Of a DNA stretch of 64,000 nucleotides, positions 53,670 through 63,496 are shown one piece after another. Origin of the DNA: Teichococcus oryzae (GTDB lineage: Bacteria; Pseudomonadota; Alphaproteobacteria; Acetobacterales; Acetobacteraceae); the NCBI RefSeq assembly GCF_008386565.1, contig NZ_VUKA01000001.1:62001-126000 (forward strand), given 5' to 3'. Each line of letters starts with the position of its first letter. The stretch's first letter is position 1. The position numbers were made by a program, and so were the translations under genes. Under the pieces are notes generated by a model, which was not told the origin of the DNA, searched no databases, and saw only the letters and a program-made list of their open reading frames with translations.

Positions 53670-55424
53670 ATGGCCGCCCTTCCGCCTCCCGACACCACCC
53701 GCGCCCTGATCGTCCGGCTGTGGCGGCATTACGTGCGCCACCATCGCGGCGGCATCCTGCTGGCCCTGTTCTGCACCCTGGCGCTGGCCGGCTTCACCGC
53801 CCTGTACCCGGTGGTGATCCAGCAGGCCTTCGACCTGTTCACCGCCGGCGATGAGCGCATCGTCTGGCTGGTGCCGCCGGTGATCATCGTCATCACCGCG
53901 CTGAAATCCGCGGCGCAGTACGGCCAGGCGGTGTCCGTCCAGGCGGTGGTGCTGCGCGTCATCGAGCGGCTGCAGAACGACCTGTTCCGCGCTTATACCC
54001 GCGCCGACCTGGCGCAGGTGGCGCTGGAGGCGCCGGCCCGGGCCGCGGCCCGCTTCACCGCCGATGCCCAGGCGATCCGGGAAGCGCTCACCAAGGCGAT
54101 CAACGCCCTGGCCGACGGGCTCACGGTGATCGGCCTAGCCGCCTCGATGATCTGGCTGGACTGGCAGATGAGCCTGATCCTGGCCTTCCTCTACCCCATC
54201 GCCGTGGTGCCGATCACGAAGCTCGGCAAGCGCATCCGCCGCGCCTCGGGCGGCATGCAGGAGCGGGTGGGGGAGGCGGCGGCGATGCTGACCGAAAGCT
54301 TCTCCGCCGCCCGCGTGGTCCGCACCTATGGGCTGGAGGAACAGGAGGAGCGCCGAGCGGCCGGCGCCTTTGCCGAGCTGCGCCGCGCGCTCCACACCAT
54401 TGCCCGCACCCGCGCCAAGCTGGACCCGATCCTGGAGGCGCTGGGCGGCATCGCCGTGGCCGGCGTGCTGGCCTTTGTCGGATGGAAGGTCAGCACCGGG
54501 CGCGGCACGGTGGGCGAGTTCACCGGCTTCATCACCGCCCTGCTGATGGCGACCCGGCCGGTGCGCTCGCTCGGCTCGCTCAACGCCGCCCTGCAGGAGG
54601 GCCTAGGCGGGCTGATCCGGGTGTTCGCGGTGGTTGACCGCAGGCCCGCCATCGCCGCGCCCGCCGATGCGCCCGCCCTGCCGCCGGGTCCTGGCCGCGT
54701 CCGTTTCGAGGGGGTGGGCTTCCATTACGCCGGCACGCAGGCGGCGCTGTCCGGCCTGTCCTTCACCGCCGAGCCAGGCGAGACGGTGGCGCTGGTCGGC
54801 CCCTCGGGCGCCGGCAAATCCACGGCGCTGGCCCTGCTGCCGCGGCTTTACGACGTGACGGAGGGCCGCATCACCCTGGATGGCGCCGACATCCGGAGCG
54901 TGGCCCTCGGCAGCCTGCGCGCCGCCATCGCCTATGTCGGGCAGGATGCGGTGATCTTCGATGACACGGTGCTGGCCAACATCGCCTGCGGCCGTCCCGG
55001 TGCCGGTCCGGAGGCGGTGGAGGAAGCCGCCCGCGCCGCCGCCGCGCATGGCTTCATCGCGGCGCTGCCACAGGGCTATGGCACCGTGCTGGGGCCGGGC
55101 GGCTCACGCCTGTCGGGCGGGCAGCGGCAGCGCATCGCCCTGGCCCGCGCCCTGCTGCGCAACCCCCGCGTCCTGTTGCTGGATGAGGCCACCAGTGCCC
55201 TCGACGCCGAGAACGAGGCGGCCATCGGCCGGGCGCTGGCACGGCTGCGCCAAGGCCGCACCACCCTAGTGGTGGCGCATCGCCTGGCCACGGTAAAGGA
55301 GGCCGACCGCATCGTGGTGATGGAGGAAGGCCGCGCCACCGAAAGCGGGCGGCACCTGGAGCTGATGGGCCAGGACGGGCTGTATGCCCGCATGGTGCGT
55401 ACCCAGGCCTTCGCGGCGGAATGA
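53670..55424 (+). CDS. ABC exporter, fused membrane and ATPase domains (MsbA-like)
   Basis: 584 residues. Six membrane helices in the first ~320 residues, then an ATPase with Walker A GPSGAGKST, the signature LSGGQRQRIALARALL and Walker B VLLLDEATSALD. It acts as a homodimer to export lipids or hydrophobic compounds, or, judging by the Fur-like promoter, perhaps siderophore- or metal-related molecules. It is followed 7 bases later by the convergent stop of the DUF1003 remnant. Confidence 0.92.
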   Translation: MAALPPPDTTRALIVRLWRHYVRHHRGGILLALFCTLALAGFTALYPVVIQQAFDLFTAGDERIVWLVPPVIIVITALKSAAQYGQAVSVQAVVLRVIERLQNDLFRAYTRADLAQVALEAPARAAARFTADAQAIREALTKAINALADGLTVIGLAASMIWLDWQMSLILAFLYPIAVVPITKLGKRIRRASGGMQERVGEAAAMLTESFSAARVVRTYGLEEQEERRAAGAFAELRRALHTIARTRAKLDPILEALGGIAVAGVLAFVGWKVSTGRGTVGEFTGFITALLMATRPVRSLGSLNAALQEGLGGLIRVFAVVDRRPAIAAPADAPALPPGPGRVRFEGVGFHYAGTQAALSGLSFTAEPGETVALVGPSGAGKSTALALLPRLYDVTEGRITLDGADIRSVALGSLRAAIAYVGQDAVIFDDTVLANIACGRPGAGPEAVEEAARAAAAHGFIAALPQGYGTVLGPGGSRLSGGQRQRIALARALLRNPRVLLLDEATSALDAENEAAIGRALARLRQGRTTLVVAHRLATVKEADRIVVMEEGRATESGRHLELMGQDGLYARMVRTQAFAAE

Positions 55425-55431
55425 GCGGCGT

Positions 55432-55993
55432 TCAGCGGCTCCGTTGCTGCGCCTGGATGGCATCCAGCACCGCCTCGGGCGCGATGTCCTTCTTGACCTC
55501 GGTCAGCTCCGGGTCCGTCCCGGCCTCGATGCCGAGGCGCTCGGCGATGGCCGACAGGGTTTCCGCCAGCTTGGTCAGCTCATGCTCGGTCAGCAGGCTG
55601 ATCTGCAGGGTCGAGATCGGCCCGCTGATCGGCGGCCGAGGCCATGCGGTTCTGGCTGATCAGCACGAATGTGGACAGGAAGATCGCTTCCACCGAGGCC
55701 ACCATCGCTAGCACCACAAAGGAAGGGTCGAAGCGCGGCACCCCGGGCACGACGCCCAGATTCACCAGGATCCAGGCCCCGTACAGCGCCAGGTGCAGGT
55801 AAACGAAGCGCATGCTGCCGGTGAAGCGGGTGATGGCGTCCGCCACGCGGTCCTGCCGTGTCGCCGAGGCGGCTTCCTGCCGGCGGCGCGTCTCCAGCGC
55901 CTCGATGTTGCGGCGGAGGGAATGGCTGAGCCGCTCCGGCCTTGGCGGCGGAACGGTCGGGCTGGCGGATGTCATCGGCGGCGGCGCCTCCAT
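55432..55993 (-). pseudogene. DUF1003 membrane protein gene, frameshifted near the C-terminal end
   Basis: The intact part (residues 1-~130) has the DUF1003 features: two membrane helices (YLHLALYGAWILVNLGVV and VVLAMVASVEAIFLS) and ISQNRM, then RADLDPADQPADRA and a stop at 55580. Removing one C of the CCC at 55608-55610 (minus-strand sense) restores a frame reading LQISLLTEHELTKLAETL and continuing to a stop at 55432, as full-length relatives do. So it is a single-base insertion: either a real frameshift or a sequencing error. The reading frame otherwise looks fit. Confidence 0.8.
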
Positions 55994-56062
55994 GCGCCGG
56001 CGGCGGCCGACGGCTCACGGAGGAAAGAATGCCGCCGCGAAGGGCGCGGTTGCCGTGGCCCG

Positions 56063-56683
56063 TCAGCGGGGCCGCGTCATGTCGAAGCGGTTTTCCGGCG
56101 CGACGGCGGCATAGGCCGTCGGCCCGCCGGCGCGCAGCACCACGCCGCTGTTGAAGGTGTCATAGATGCCGTCCTTCAGCAGCGCCTTGCTGATATGCAC
56201 CGCCACCACCTCGCCGATCACCAGCCAGCCCTTGGCGGGGCGGCCGTCATGGTACTTCAGGTCGATGATGTCGCTGACCTTGCACTCGAAGCTGACCGGG
56301 CTTTCCGCCACGCGCGGGGCGCCGATCAGCCGGGAAGGCGCCTTGCCCAGCCCCGCCAGCTCGAATTCGTCGGTGCCGTAGGGAACCGGGGCGCAGGTGG
56401 CGTTCATCTGCTCCGACAATTCGCGCGTCACCAGGCTCCAGGCGAATTCGCCGGTTTCGCGCGCATTGCGGAGGCTGTCCTTCTCAGTCCCCGTGGTGGA
56501 GAAGCCGACAATGGGCGGCGTGTAGCAGAAGGCGTTGAAGAAGCTGTAGGGCGCGAGGTTCAGCGACCCGTCGGCGCCGCGCGTCGAGATCCAGCCAATC
56601 GGGCGCGGCCCGACAATGGCGTTGAACGGATCATGCGGCAGGCCGTGGCCCTTGGCGGGTTCATAGAAATGGGTGTCGGCCAT
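56063..56683 (-). CDS. Flavin reductase family protein
   Basis: 206 residues, an FMN-binding split barrel. It opens with PFNAIVGPRPIGWISTR, followed by NLAPYSFFNAF, typical of the DIM6/NTAB type. It reduces free flavin or acts as the partner of a monooxygenase. No monooxygenase is adjacent. A modest ribosome site. It lies 18 bases after the phosphatase stop on the other side of a tight same-strand pair. Confidence 0.88.
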   Translation of the reverse strand: MADTHFYEPAKGHGLPHDPFNAIVGPRPIGWISTRGADGSLNLAPYSFFNAFCYTPPIVGFSTTGTEKDSLRNARETGEFAWSLVTRELSEQMNATCAPVPYGTDEFELAGLGKAPSRLIGAPRVAESPVSFECKVSDIIDLKYHDGRPAKGWLVIGEVVAVHISKALLKDGIYDTFNSGVVLRAGGPTAYAAVAPENRFDMTRPR

Positions 56684-56701
56684 GCCGCGGTTCCTCCGGG
56701 T

Positions 56702-57370
56702 TTATTCGCGGCGCAGAATGCCATCCACCAGCCGATCCGCCCAGGCGCGGCTGCGGAAGGCGCCCCGCAGCGCGTCCTCGTCATAATCGTCCCGCACCCA
56801 GTCCAGGAACGGCTTGGCGCCGTGCGCCCGGGTGAAGCGGGCATATTCCTTGAAGAAGGCATCGAGGATGCCGGTCTTGGAGGAGGAAACATGGCCATGC
56901 CGCCAGGAAAGCTGGCGCATCGCCTCTTCCACCGGGCGGCCCTGCAGCATCAGCCACAGCCCGGCGGCGAGGCCGGTGCGGTCGGCACCGGACTTGCAAT
57001 GGATCAGCACCGGCTCCGGCAGGTCGCGGAAGATGCCGGCCAGCCGCAGGATGCGGTCCTTGTGCGGCGCGCCGCGCGATTCCAGCGGCGCGTCCACATG
57101 CTCCAGCCCCAGCGTCGCCGCCATGGCACGGCCGAGCGCGTCGGAGCCGCAGGTTTCCCGGTGGCCGCGCAGGTTGATGATGGAGCGGATGCCGGCCCGC
57201 TCCACCGCCAGCCGCATCTGCCTCGGGCTTGGGTGGTTGGAGCGGTAGAGCCGCCCTTTCTCCACCACGCCCCAGTTGCGCCAGCCGAGGCGCAGCACGG
57301 CGTGGTCCACGAACAGGCTGTTGAACCAGGCGGCGCGGCGCCCGGCAGGGGAGGAAAGGTCGTGCGGCAC
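56702..57370 (-). CDS. Tyrosine-phosphatase-like protein
   Basis: 222 residues from a GTG start (VPHDLSSPAG). The phosphate-binding loop C125-K-S-G-A-D-R131 with a preceding His is the CX5R motif. INLRGHRET comes before it. It is of the dual-specificity/DSP type, which in bacteria often acts on phospholipids or phosphotyrosine. The frame is open to 57505, but that would overlap the next gene, so the GTG is better. It is likely co-transcribed with the flavin reductase. Confidence 0.85.
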   Translation of the reverse strand: MPHDLSSPAGRRAAWFNSLFVDHAVLRLGWRNWGVVEKGRLYRSNHPSPRQMRLAVERAGIRSIINLRGHRETCGSDALGRAMAATLGLEHVDAPLESRGAPHKDRILRLAGIFRDLPEPVLIHCKSGADRTGLAAGLWLMLQGRPVEEAMRQLSWRHGHVSSSKTGILDAFFKEYARFTRAHGAKPFLDWVRDDYDEDALRGAFRSRAWADRLVDGILRRE

Positions 57371-57428
57371 GCACAGGGTATGGCGAGGCGGCGGCGCCCC
57401 CGCAAGGAGGCGCCGGCCGCCCTGGCGC

Positions 57429-58409
57429 TCAATCCGCCCGCGCGCCCGACACCCGCACCGCTTCTTCCCACATCGGCCGCTCCGTCTTGCCGCGCGCCGC
57501 CGCATCCTCCGGCGTGGACCAGAGCGGCAGGCCGCCCGCCTTCAGGAAGCGCTCCCGCACGGCATCGTTCGCCGCCACATCCTTCAGCGCCGCGTTCAGC
57601 CGGTCGATCACCGGGCGCGGCGTGCCGGCCGGGGCCACGAAGGCGCCCCAGGAGGTGATCACGAAATCCTCCATCCCGGCCTCGGCCATGGTGGGCACGT
57701 CGGGCAGGGTGGGCCAGCGCTGCGCGCTGGTCACCGCCAGCGCCCGCATCCGCCCTTCCTGGATCACCGGGATATAGGAGGCGAGGTTGTCGATGGCGAA
57801 GGTGACGTCGCCGGACAGCATGGCGGGGATGGTCTGCGCCGCGCCGCGGAACGGCACATGGGTGGCGTCCAGCTTCAGCCGGTTGCGGAAGATCTCGCCC
57901 GACAGGTGCGGCGTGGTGCCGACGCCGGGCGAGCCGAAGGATACGCCGCCCCGCCGCTGCCGCGCCCAGGCGATGAAATCCTGCAAGGTGGTGGCGGGCA
58001 CATGCTGGGTCGCCACCACGACGACATTGGGGAATTCCCAGGTCAGCGACACGGGCTGGAAGTCCCGGTCGATGTTCCAGGGCATGTCCCGGTACAGGAA
58101 CTGGTTGATGGCGAAGTGGCCGATGGTCGCGGCCCCGAAGGTGTAGCCATCGGCCGTCGATTTCGCCACCGCGTCCATGCCGATATTGCCGCCGGCGCCG
58201 GGCCGGTTCTCCACCACGAAGGTCTGGCCCAGCGATTGCTGCAGCCTTTCGCAGATCAGGCGGGTCAGCAGGTCGGTGGAGCCGGCGGGCGGATAGGGCA
58301 CGATCATCCGCACCGGCCGCGTGGGCCAGGACGGCTGGGCGCCGGCGCCGCTGGCGGCCAGGGCGGCAAGGCCGGGCAGGGCACCGAGCAGGCAGCGACG
58401 TGTGGCCAT
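57429..58409 (-). CDS. Bug-family (TctC) substrate-binding protein
   Basis: 326 residues. A signal peptide (MATRRCLLGALPGLAALA) leads to a two-lobed periplasmic fold. Family segments RMIVPYPPAGSTDLLTR, ENRPGAGGNIGMDAVAKS and VPFRGAAQTIPAMLSGDV are present. It would feed a tripartite tricarboxylate transporter, but no tctA or tctB gene lies nearby; orphan Bug proteins are common. GGAGG is 8 bases before the ATG. Substrate unknown. Confidence 0.92.
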   Translation of the reverse strand: MATRRCLLGALPGLAALAASGAGAQPSWPTRPVRMIVPYPPAGSTDLLTRLICERLQQSLGQTFVVENRPGAGGNIGMDAVAKSTADGYTFGAATIGHFAINQFLYRDMPWNIDRDFQPVSLTWEFPNVVVVATQHVPATTLQDFIAWARQRRGGVSFGSPGVGTTPHLSGEIFRNRLKLDATHVPFRGAAQTIPAMLSGDVTFAIDNLASYIPVIQEGRMRALAVTSAQRWPTLPDVPTMAEAGMEDFVITSWGAFVAPAGTPRPVIDRLNAALKDVAANDAVRERFLKAGGLPLWSTPEDAAARGKTERPMWEEAVRVSGARAD

Positions 58410-58417
58410 GAACGAGA

Positions 58418-58446
58418 TCCTCCGAAGTGTTTTTGTGTCCGGAGGA
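58418..58446 (-). promoter_or_regulatory. Hairpin that covers the ribosome site of the Bug gene
   Basis: TCCTCCG (58418-58424) pairs with CGGAGGA (58440-58446). In the transcript, the arm next to the start contains the Shine-Dalgarno CGGAGGA, so folding would hide it. It could modulate translation. Inference from pairing only. Confidence 0.35.
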
Positions 58447-58585
58447 GCATGGCGGATGGCCGCGGCCACGGCCAGCCCGCCCATGTGCCTTATAAGGGTG
58501 GCAGCAGCATGGTGGTGGACGCGCCCCCTGCCGCCGAGTGGGCGCCGCGCGGGCAGCCCGGCCCGCCATGGCCGGGCGCGGGCGA

Positions 58586-59485
58586 TCAGGGCCAGCGCAC
58601 CTCGGGCGGCAGCGACATCAGGATCGCTTCCACATTGCCCCCGGTCTTCAGCCCGAACAGCGTGCCGCGGTCGTGCAGCAGGTTGAACTCGACATAGCGG
58701 CCGCGCCGGACCAGCTGGTGCTCGCGCTCCGCTTCCGTCCAGGGCTCGTGCATGCGGCGGCGGATGATGGCGGGATAGGCCGAAAGAAAGGCCTCGCCCA
58801 CATCGCGGGTGAAGGCGAAATGGTCGTCGAGCCGCTGGCCCTCCGCCTCGTCGCGGCCAAGCCAGTCATAGAAGATGCCGCCCAGCCCGCGCGGCTCGTT
58901 GCGGTGGGGCAGAAAGAAGTACTCGTCGCACCAGGCCTTGAAGCGGGGGTAGTAGGCCGGGTCGTGCCGGTCGCAGGCGGCCCGGAAGGCGGCGTGGAAG
59001 CCTTCGCCATCGGCCAGCGACTCGGGCGCGTCCATCCGCATCGGCGTGAGGTCGCCGCCGCCGCCGAACCAGGAGCGGCGGGTGGTGATGAAGCGGGTGT
59101 TCATGTGGGCCGCGGGCACCCGGGGGGAGCGCATATGCGCCACCAGGGACACGCCGGTGGCCAGAAAGCGCGGATCTTCCTCCGCCCCGGGGATCTGCCG
59201 GCGGAATTCCGGGCTGAACTCGCCCCAGACGGTGGAAACATTGACCCCCACCTTCTCGAACACCCGGCCCTTCATCACCGACATCACGCCGCCGCCGCCG
59301 CCCGGGCGGTCCCAGGCGGTGCGGACGAAGCGGCCGGCCGGAAGGCCGGCATGCGGGCCGGCGACCAGCTCGTCCTCGATGGCCTCGAAGCTGGCGCAAA
59401 GGCGGTCCCGCAGCGACTCGAACCAGGCCCGGGCAGGGGCGACCAGGCGGTGATCCGCAGGGGAGGAGGCAGGAGCTTCGGGCAT
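58586..59485 (-). CDS. hemF: Oxygen-dependent coproporphyrinogen-III oxidase
   Basis: 299 residues. It oxidises two propionates of coproporphyrinogen III during heme synthesis with O2. Family segments [29 protein letters not shown] and [12 protein letters not shown] (catalytic Asp) are intact. The O2-dependent form suits an aerobe. It is separated from petABC by the promoter region. Confidence 0.96.
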   Translation of the reverse strand: MPEAPASSPADHRLVAPARAWFESLRDRLCASFEAIEDELVAGPHAGLPAGRFVRTAWDRPGGGGGVMSVMKGRVFEKVGVNVSTVWGEFSPEFRRQIPGAEEDPRFLATGVSLVAHMRSPRVPAAHMNTRFITTRRSWFGGGGDLTPMRMDAPESLADGEGFHAAFRAACDRHDPAYYPRFKAWCDEYFFLPHRNEPRGLGGIFYDWLGRDEAEGQRLDDHFAFTRDVGEAFLSAYPAIIRRRMHEPWTEAEREHQLVRRGRYVEFNLLHDRGTLFGLKTGGNVEAILMSLPPEVRWP

Positions 59486-59597
59486 GGCGGTCCTCGCGCG
59501 GGCGCCCCGACGGCGCCCGGAGGGGGCTAACCCGCCCGTCCGGCCGCCGCAAGCCAGGGGAAACGCGGCATTGCGGCACCGCGCCGAAGGGCGGCGA

Positions 59598-59626
59598 TTG
59601 CCTCCATGTCGGGGGTGCCCTTATAT
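59598..59626 (+). promoter_or_regulatory. Probable promoter of petABC
   Basis: TTGCCT (59598-59603), 17-base spacer, TTATAT (59621-59626). It would leave an untranslated leader of about 137 bases. It lies in the 284-base gap between hemF and petA; I see no other feature there. Confidence 0.55.
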
Positions 59627-59769
59627 GTCGCCGGCGCATAGATCGCCGTGGCTTCACGCAGAGTAGCGTGCTGCCGCGCACGGTGCAGCGTCACCGCGAT
59701 TGCGGTCTAACATCAGCGGCGCATCCGCCTGTCCGTTTCTGGACGCGCCGCAAAAAGGGACGATGAGGC

Positions 59770-60342
59770 ATGGCTGATACGCTTGCGCCCACCAGTTCCC
59801 CGGACATGGGGGATCCCCATGGGCCTGAACAGGGGACGAAGCGGGACTTTCTGAAACTGGTGACCGGGTCCTTCGCGGCTGTCGGCGTAGGGGCCATTGC
59901 CTGGCCCTTCATTGCGTCGATGAACCCCGCCAAGGACGTCCTGGCGCTGGCCAGCACTGATGTGACGCTGGATCACATCGCGGAGGGCCAGGCGGTCACC
60001 GTGATGTGGCGCGGCAAGCCCGTCTTTGTCCGGCACCGCACCGCGCAGGAGATCCAGGAAGCCAAGGCCGTGCCGCTCGGTGAGCTGCGCGACCCCGCCC
60101 CGGACCAGGAACGCGTCCAGCGTGAGCCCTGGCTCGTCGTGGTCGGCGTCTGCACCCATCTGGGCTGCGTGCCGCTGGGCCAGAAGACGACCGATCCGCG
60201 CGGCGATTTCGGCGGCTGGTTCTGCCCCTGCCATGGCAGCCACTACGACACGGCCGGCCGCATCCGCCGTGGCCCCGCGCCGACCAACCTCGCCGTTCCG
60301 GAGTACGAGTTCCGCTCCGACACCCAGATCCGCATCGGCTGA
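59770..60342 (+). CDS. petA: Ubiquinol-cytochrome c reductase iron-sulfur (Rieske) subunit
   Basis: 190 residues. An N-terminal anchor (residues ~30-50) with [12 protein letters not shown], in place of the usual RRDF of the twin-Arg signal, precedes the Rieske domain. Cluster ligands are C128-T-H130 and C152-x-x-H155, with C133 and C154 for the disulfide. It passes electrons from ubiquinol to cytochrome c1. First gene of petABC, 12 bases before petB. Confidence 0.97.
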   Translation: MADTLAPTSSPDMGDPHGPEQGTKRDFLKLVTGSFAAVGVGAIAWPFIASMNPAKDVLALASTDVTLDHIAEGQAVTVMWRGKPVFVRHRTAQEIQEAKAVPLGELRDPAPDQERVQREPWLVVVGVCTHLGCVPLGQKTTDPRGDFGGWFCPCHGSHYDTAGRIRRGPAPTNLAVPEYEFRSDTQIRIG

Positions 60343-60354
60343 GGACCAGACACC

Positions 60355-61629
60355 ATGGCATCCGGCCTGCACGACAGCACCATTCAGAATCCCGTTATCC
60401 GGTGGATCGACCAGCGCCTGCCGGTCTTCACCATGATGCAGAAGGAGTACGGCTCCTTCCCGACGCCCCGGAATTTCAACTATCTGTGGAATTTCGGTGC
60501 CCTGGCCTTGATCAACCTGGTGATCATGATCGTCACCGGCATCTTCCTGGCCATGAACTACACGGCGCATACCAGCATGGCCTTCGACAGCGTCGAACGC
60601 ATCATGCGCGACGTGAACTATGGCTGGCTGATCCGCTACGTCCACATGAACGGCGCCTCGATGTTCTTCATCGTGGTGATGGTCCATATCTGGCGGAACC
60701 TTTACTACGGCTCCTACAAGGCCCCGCGCGAGCTGCTGTGGATCTTCGGCGTCGTCATCTTCCTGCTGATGATGGCCACCGCCTTCATGGGCTACGTGCT
60801 GCCCTGGGGGCAGATGTCCTTCTGGGGCGCGACGGTCATCACCAACCTGTTCTCGGCCATTCCGCTGGTCGGCGACAGCATCGTGACGCTGCTCTGGGGC
60901 GGCTTCTCCGTCGACAACCCGACGCTGAACCGCTTCTTCTCGCTCCATTACCTGCTGCCCTTCGTGATCGCGGGCGTGGTGTTCCTGCACGTCGCCACGC
61001 TGCACATCACCGGCTCCAACAACCCGCTGGGCATCGAGCCCAAGGGCCCGCAGGACACGCTGCCCTTCCACCCGTACTACACGGCCAAGGACAGCGTCGG
61101 CATCATCGCCTACTTCATCGTCTTCGCGGTTCTGGTGTTCTTCACGCCGAACTACCTGGGCCATACCGACAACTACATCCCGGCCAACCCGCTGGTGACG
61201 CCCGCGCATATCGTGCCGGAATGGTACTTCCTGCCCTTCTACGCCATTCTGCGCGCGGTGCCGGACAAGCTGGGCGGCGTGCTGCTGATGTTCGGCGCCA
61301 TCGCCGTGCTGTTCGTGCTGCCCTGGCTGGACCGCTCCCCGGTGCGTTCCATGCGCTTCCGGCCCATCGCCAAGTGGGCGCTGATGCTGTGGGGCATCAA
61401 CTTCTTCGTTCTGATGTGGGCGGGCGCCATGCCGGCCGAGGGCATCTACGTCACCATCGCCCGCCTCTCGACCGCCTATTACTTCGCCTACTTCCTGGTG
61501 ATCCTGCCGCTGCTGGCCAAGATCGAGCGGCCGCTGCCGCTGCCGGAAAGCATCAGCCATGCCGTGCTGCGTGGCGGGGGGCGTTTGCATGGGGCCGCCG
61601 CCACGGCCAAGCCGATGGAGAAGGCGTGA
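60355..61629 (+). CDS. petB: Cytochrome b of the bc1 complex
   Basis: 424 residues with eight transmembrane helices. Heme ligands are in [18 protein letters not shown] and in the later HVATLHITG. The quinol site [13 protein letters not shown] (PEWY) and the [14 protein letters not shown] segment are intact. It is the quinone-oxidising core of complex III. The stop overlaps the petC ATG by one base (TGATG). Confidence 0.97.
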   Translation: MASGLHDSTIQNPVIRWIDQRLPVFTMMQKEYGSFPTPRNFNYLWNFGALALINLVIMIVTGIFLAMNYTAHTSMAFDSVERIMRDVNYGWLIRYVHMNGASMFFIVVMVHIWRNLYYGSYKAPRELLWIFGVVIFLLMMATAFMGYVLPWGQMSFWGATVITNLFSAIPLVGDSIVTLLWGGFSVDNPTLNRFFSLHYLLPFVIAGVVFLHVATLHITGSNNPLGIEPKGPQDTLPFHPYYTAKDSVGIIAYFIVFAVLVFFTPNYLGHTDNYIPANPLVTPAHIVPEWYFLPFYAILRAVPDKLGGVLLMFGAIAVLFVLPWLDRSPVRSMRFRPIAKWALMLWGINFFVLMWAGAMPAEGIYVTIARLSTAYYFAYFLVILPLLAKIERPLPLPESISHAVLRGGGRLHGAAATAKPMEKA

Positions 61630-62420
61630 TGCGCGTGACCACCCTGAAGGCGGCGATCCTCGCCGCCGCCCTGTCGCTCGGCCTCGCTTCGCCGGCGGCC
61701 CGGGCGGCCGAGTCGGGCGCCGAGATCCCGAACACCAAGTTCAGCTTCGACGGGCCCTTCGGCACCTTTGACCGTGGCGAGCTGCAGCGTGGCTTCCAGG
61801 TCTACAAGGAAGTCTGCGCCGCCTGCCATTCCATGCACCTGCTGTCGTACCGCAACCTGCGCGACATCGGCCTGTCGGAAGCGGAGGTGACGGCCATCGC
61901 CGCCTCCTACCAGATCCCCGACGGCCCGAACGACAATGGCGAGATGTTCGAGCGGCCGGGCCGTCCTTCCGACCGCTTCCGCCGCCCCTTCGCCAATGAC
62001 GCGGCGGCGCGTGCCGCCAACAACGGCGCCCTGCCGCCCGACCTGTCGGTGATCGTCAAGGCCCGCCAGGGCGGCGCCGACTACATCAAGGCGCTGCTGA
62101 CCGGTTACGAGGACCCGCCGGAAGGCGTCACGCTGATGGAGGGGATGTACTACAACAAGTACTTCGCCGGCCATCAGATCGCCATGGCGCCGCCGCTGAC
62201 CGGCGACGGCCAGGTGCAGTGGGGTGACGGCACCGCGGCGACGGTGGACCGCATGGCGCATGACCTCACCGCCTTCCTCGCCTGGGCGTCAGAGCCGGAA
62301 TCGGAAACCCGCCGCGCCATGGGCGTGCGGATCATCCTGTTCCTGGTGGTCCTGGGCGGCCTGACCTATGCGGTGAAGCGCAAGATCTGGGCGCGCGTCC
62401 ACGGCGACCCGATCACCTGA
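61629..62420 (+). CDS. petC: Cytochrome c1
   Basis: 263 residues. A signal peptide (residues 1-26) is followed by the heme site C63-A-A-C66-H67 in YKEVCAACHSMH. A C-terminal anchor (about 239-255) holds it to the membrane, and the Met ligand is likely in the conserved APPLTGDG area. It passes electrons to cytochrome c. A terminator follows 86 bases after the stop. Confidence 0.96.
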   Translation: MRVTTLKAAILAAALSLGLASPAARAAESGAEIPNTKFSFDGPFGTFDRGELQRGFQVYKEVCAACHSMHLLSYRNLRDIGLSEAEVTAIAASYQIPDGPNDNGEMFERPGRPSDRFRRPFANDAAARAANNGALPPDLSVIVKARQGGADYIKALLTGYEDPPEGVTLMEGMYYNKYFAGHQIAMAPPLTGDGQVQWGDGTAATVDRMAHDLTAFLAWASEPESETRRAMGVRIILFLVVLGGLTYAVKRKIWARVHGDPIT

Positions 62421-62505
62421 CAATCTCGCGGCCGCCGCTTGCGGCCGGCCGCGTCCTGCTTCAAGGACTGCCCTGGCAACGCCGCCGGGACCGGTCCCTG
62501 CCATT

Positions 62506-62535
62506 AAGGGCTGCCTCCACCGGGCGGCCCTTTTT
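62506..62535 (+). terminator. Terminator of the petABC operon
   Basis: AAGGGCTGCC and GGCGGCCCTT pair over 10 bp (one G-T), with a 7-base loop and a T-run at the end. It lies just before the mtnP start and may also allow read-through into it. Confidence 0.75.
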
Positions 62536-62554
62536 CGTATCGGGAGCGCACCGC

Positions 62555-63439
62555 ATGAGCGACATCATCGAACCCGTGATTGGCCTGATCGGCGGTTCCG
62601 GCCTGTATGACATTGACGGGCTGGAGGAGCGCGAATGGCGCCGGATCGAGTCCCCCTGGGGGGAGCCTTCGGATGAGCTGTTGTTCGGCCGCCTCGAAGG
62701 GGTGCGGGTGGTCTTCCTGCCCCGACATGGCCGTGGCCACCGCATGCCGCCCTCGGCGCTGAACTACCGCGCCAATATCGACGCCATGAAGCGCGCCGGC
62801 GTGACCGAGATCCTGTCGATCTCCGCTGTCGGCTCCCTGAATGGCGACCTGCCGCCAGGGCATTTCGTGATTGTCGACCAGTTCATCGACCGCACCTTCG
62901 CCCGCCAGAAATCCTTCTTCGAGACGGGCTGCGTGGCGCATGTGTCGGTGGCGCATCCGGTCTGCCCCCGCCTCGGCGACGCGGCGGAAGAAGCGGCGCG
63001 CCGGATCGGACTGAATCACAAGCGCGGCGGCACCTATCTGGTGATGGAAGGCCCGCAATTCTCCACCAAGGCCGAGAGCGAGCTGTACCGCGCCTGGGGC
63101 TGCGATGTGATCGGCATGACCAACATGCCGGAAGCCAAGCTCGCCCGGGAAGCCGAGCTTTGCTACGCGACCATCGCCATGGTCACCGATTTCGATTGCT
63201 GGCACCCGGACCATGACCACGTCACCGTGGATGCGGTGGTCAAGGTGATGCACGCCAATGCGGACCGGGCCAAGGCCCTGGTCAAGACGGTGGTGCCGAT
63301 GCTGGGAGCGAGGCGTGGCCCTTGTCCCGCGGGCTGCGACCGGGCGCTGGAATACGCGCTGGTCACCCCGCCGGAAAAGCGCGACCCGGCGCTGATGGCC
63401 AAGCTCGACGCCGTTGCCGGGCGGGTGCTGGCGGGCTGA
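62555..63439 (+). CDS. mtnP: S-methyl-5'-thioadenosine phosphorylase
   Basis: 294 residues. It cleaves methylthioadenosine to adenine and methylthioribose-1-phosphate, feeding methionine salvage. IGLIGGSGLYDIDGL at the start, PRHGRGHRMPPSALNYRANI and GPQFSTKAESELYR are family signatures. A GGAG site is 8 bases upstream. It lies after the petABC terminator and converges on the response regulator. Confidence 0.95.
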   Translation: MSDIIEPVIGLIGGSGLYDIDGLEEREWRRIESPWGEPSDELLFGRLEGVRVVFLPRHGRGHRMPPSALNYRANIDAMKRAGVTEILSISAVGSLNGDLPPGHFVIVDQFIDRTFARQKSFFETGCVAHVSVAHPVCPRLGDAAEEAARRIGLNHKRGGTYLVMEGPQFSTKAESELYRAWGCDVIGMTNMPEAKLAREAELCYATIAMVTDFDCWHPDHDHVTVDAVVKVMHANADRAKALVKTVVPMLGARRGPCPAGCDRALEYALVTPPEKRDPALMAKLDAVAGRVLAG

Positions 63440-63448
63440 ACCGAGCGG

Positions 63449-63482
63449 GGGCGGCCGGCCGCGCTTGTTGCGGCGGCCGCCC
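63449..63482. terminator. Hairpin between convergent mtnP and response regulator
   Basis: GGGCGGCC and GGCCGCCC pair, with an inner GCCGC/GCGGC stem. It stands between the two stop codons and could act both ways. No T-run. Confidence 0.45.
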
Positions 63483-63496
63483 GGTGGCTCAGCCGG

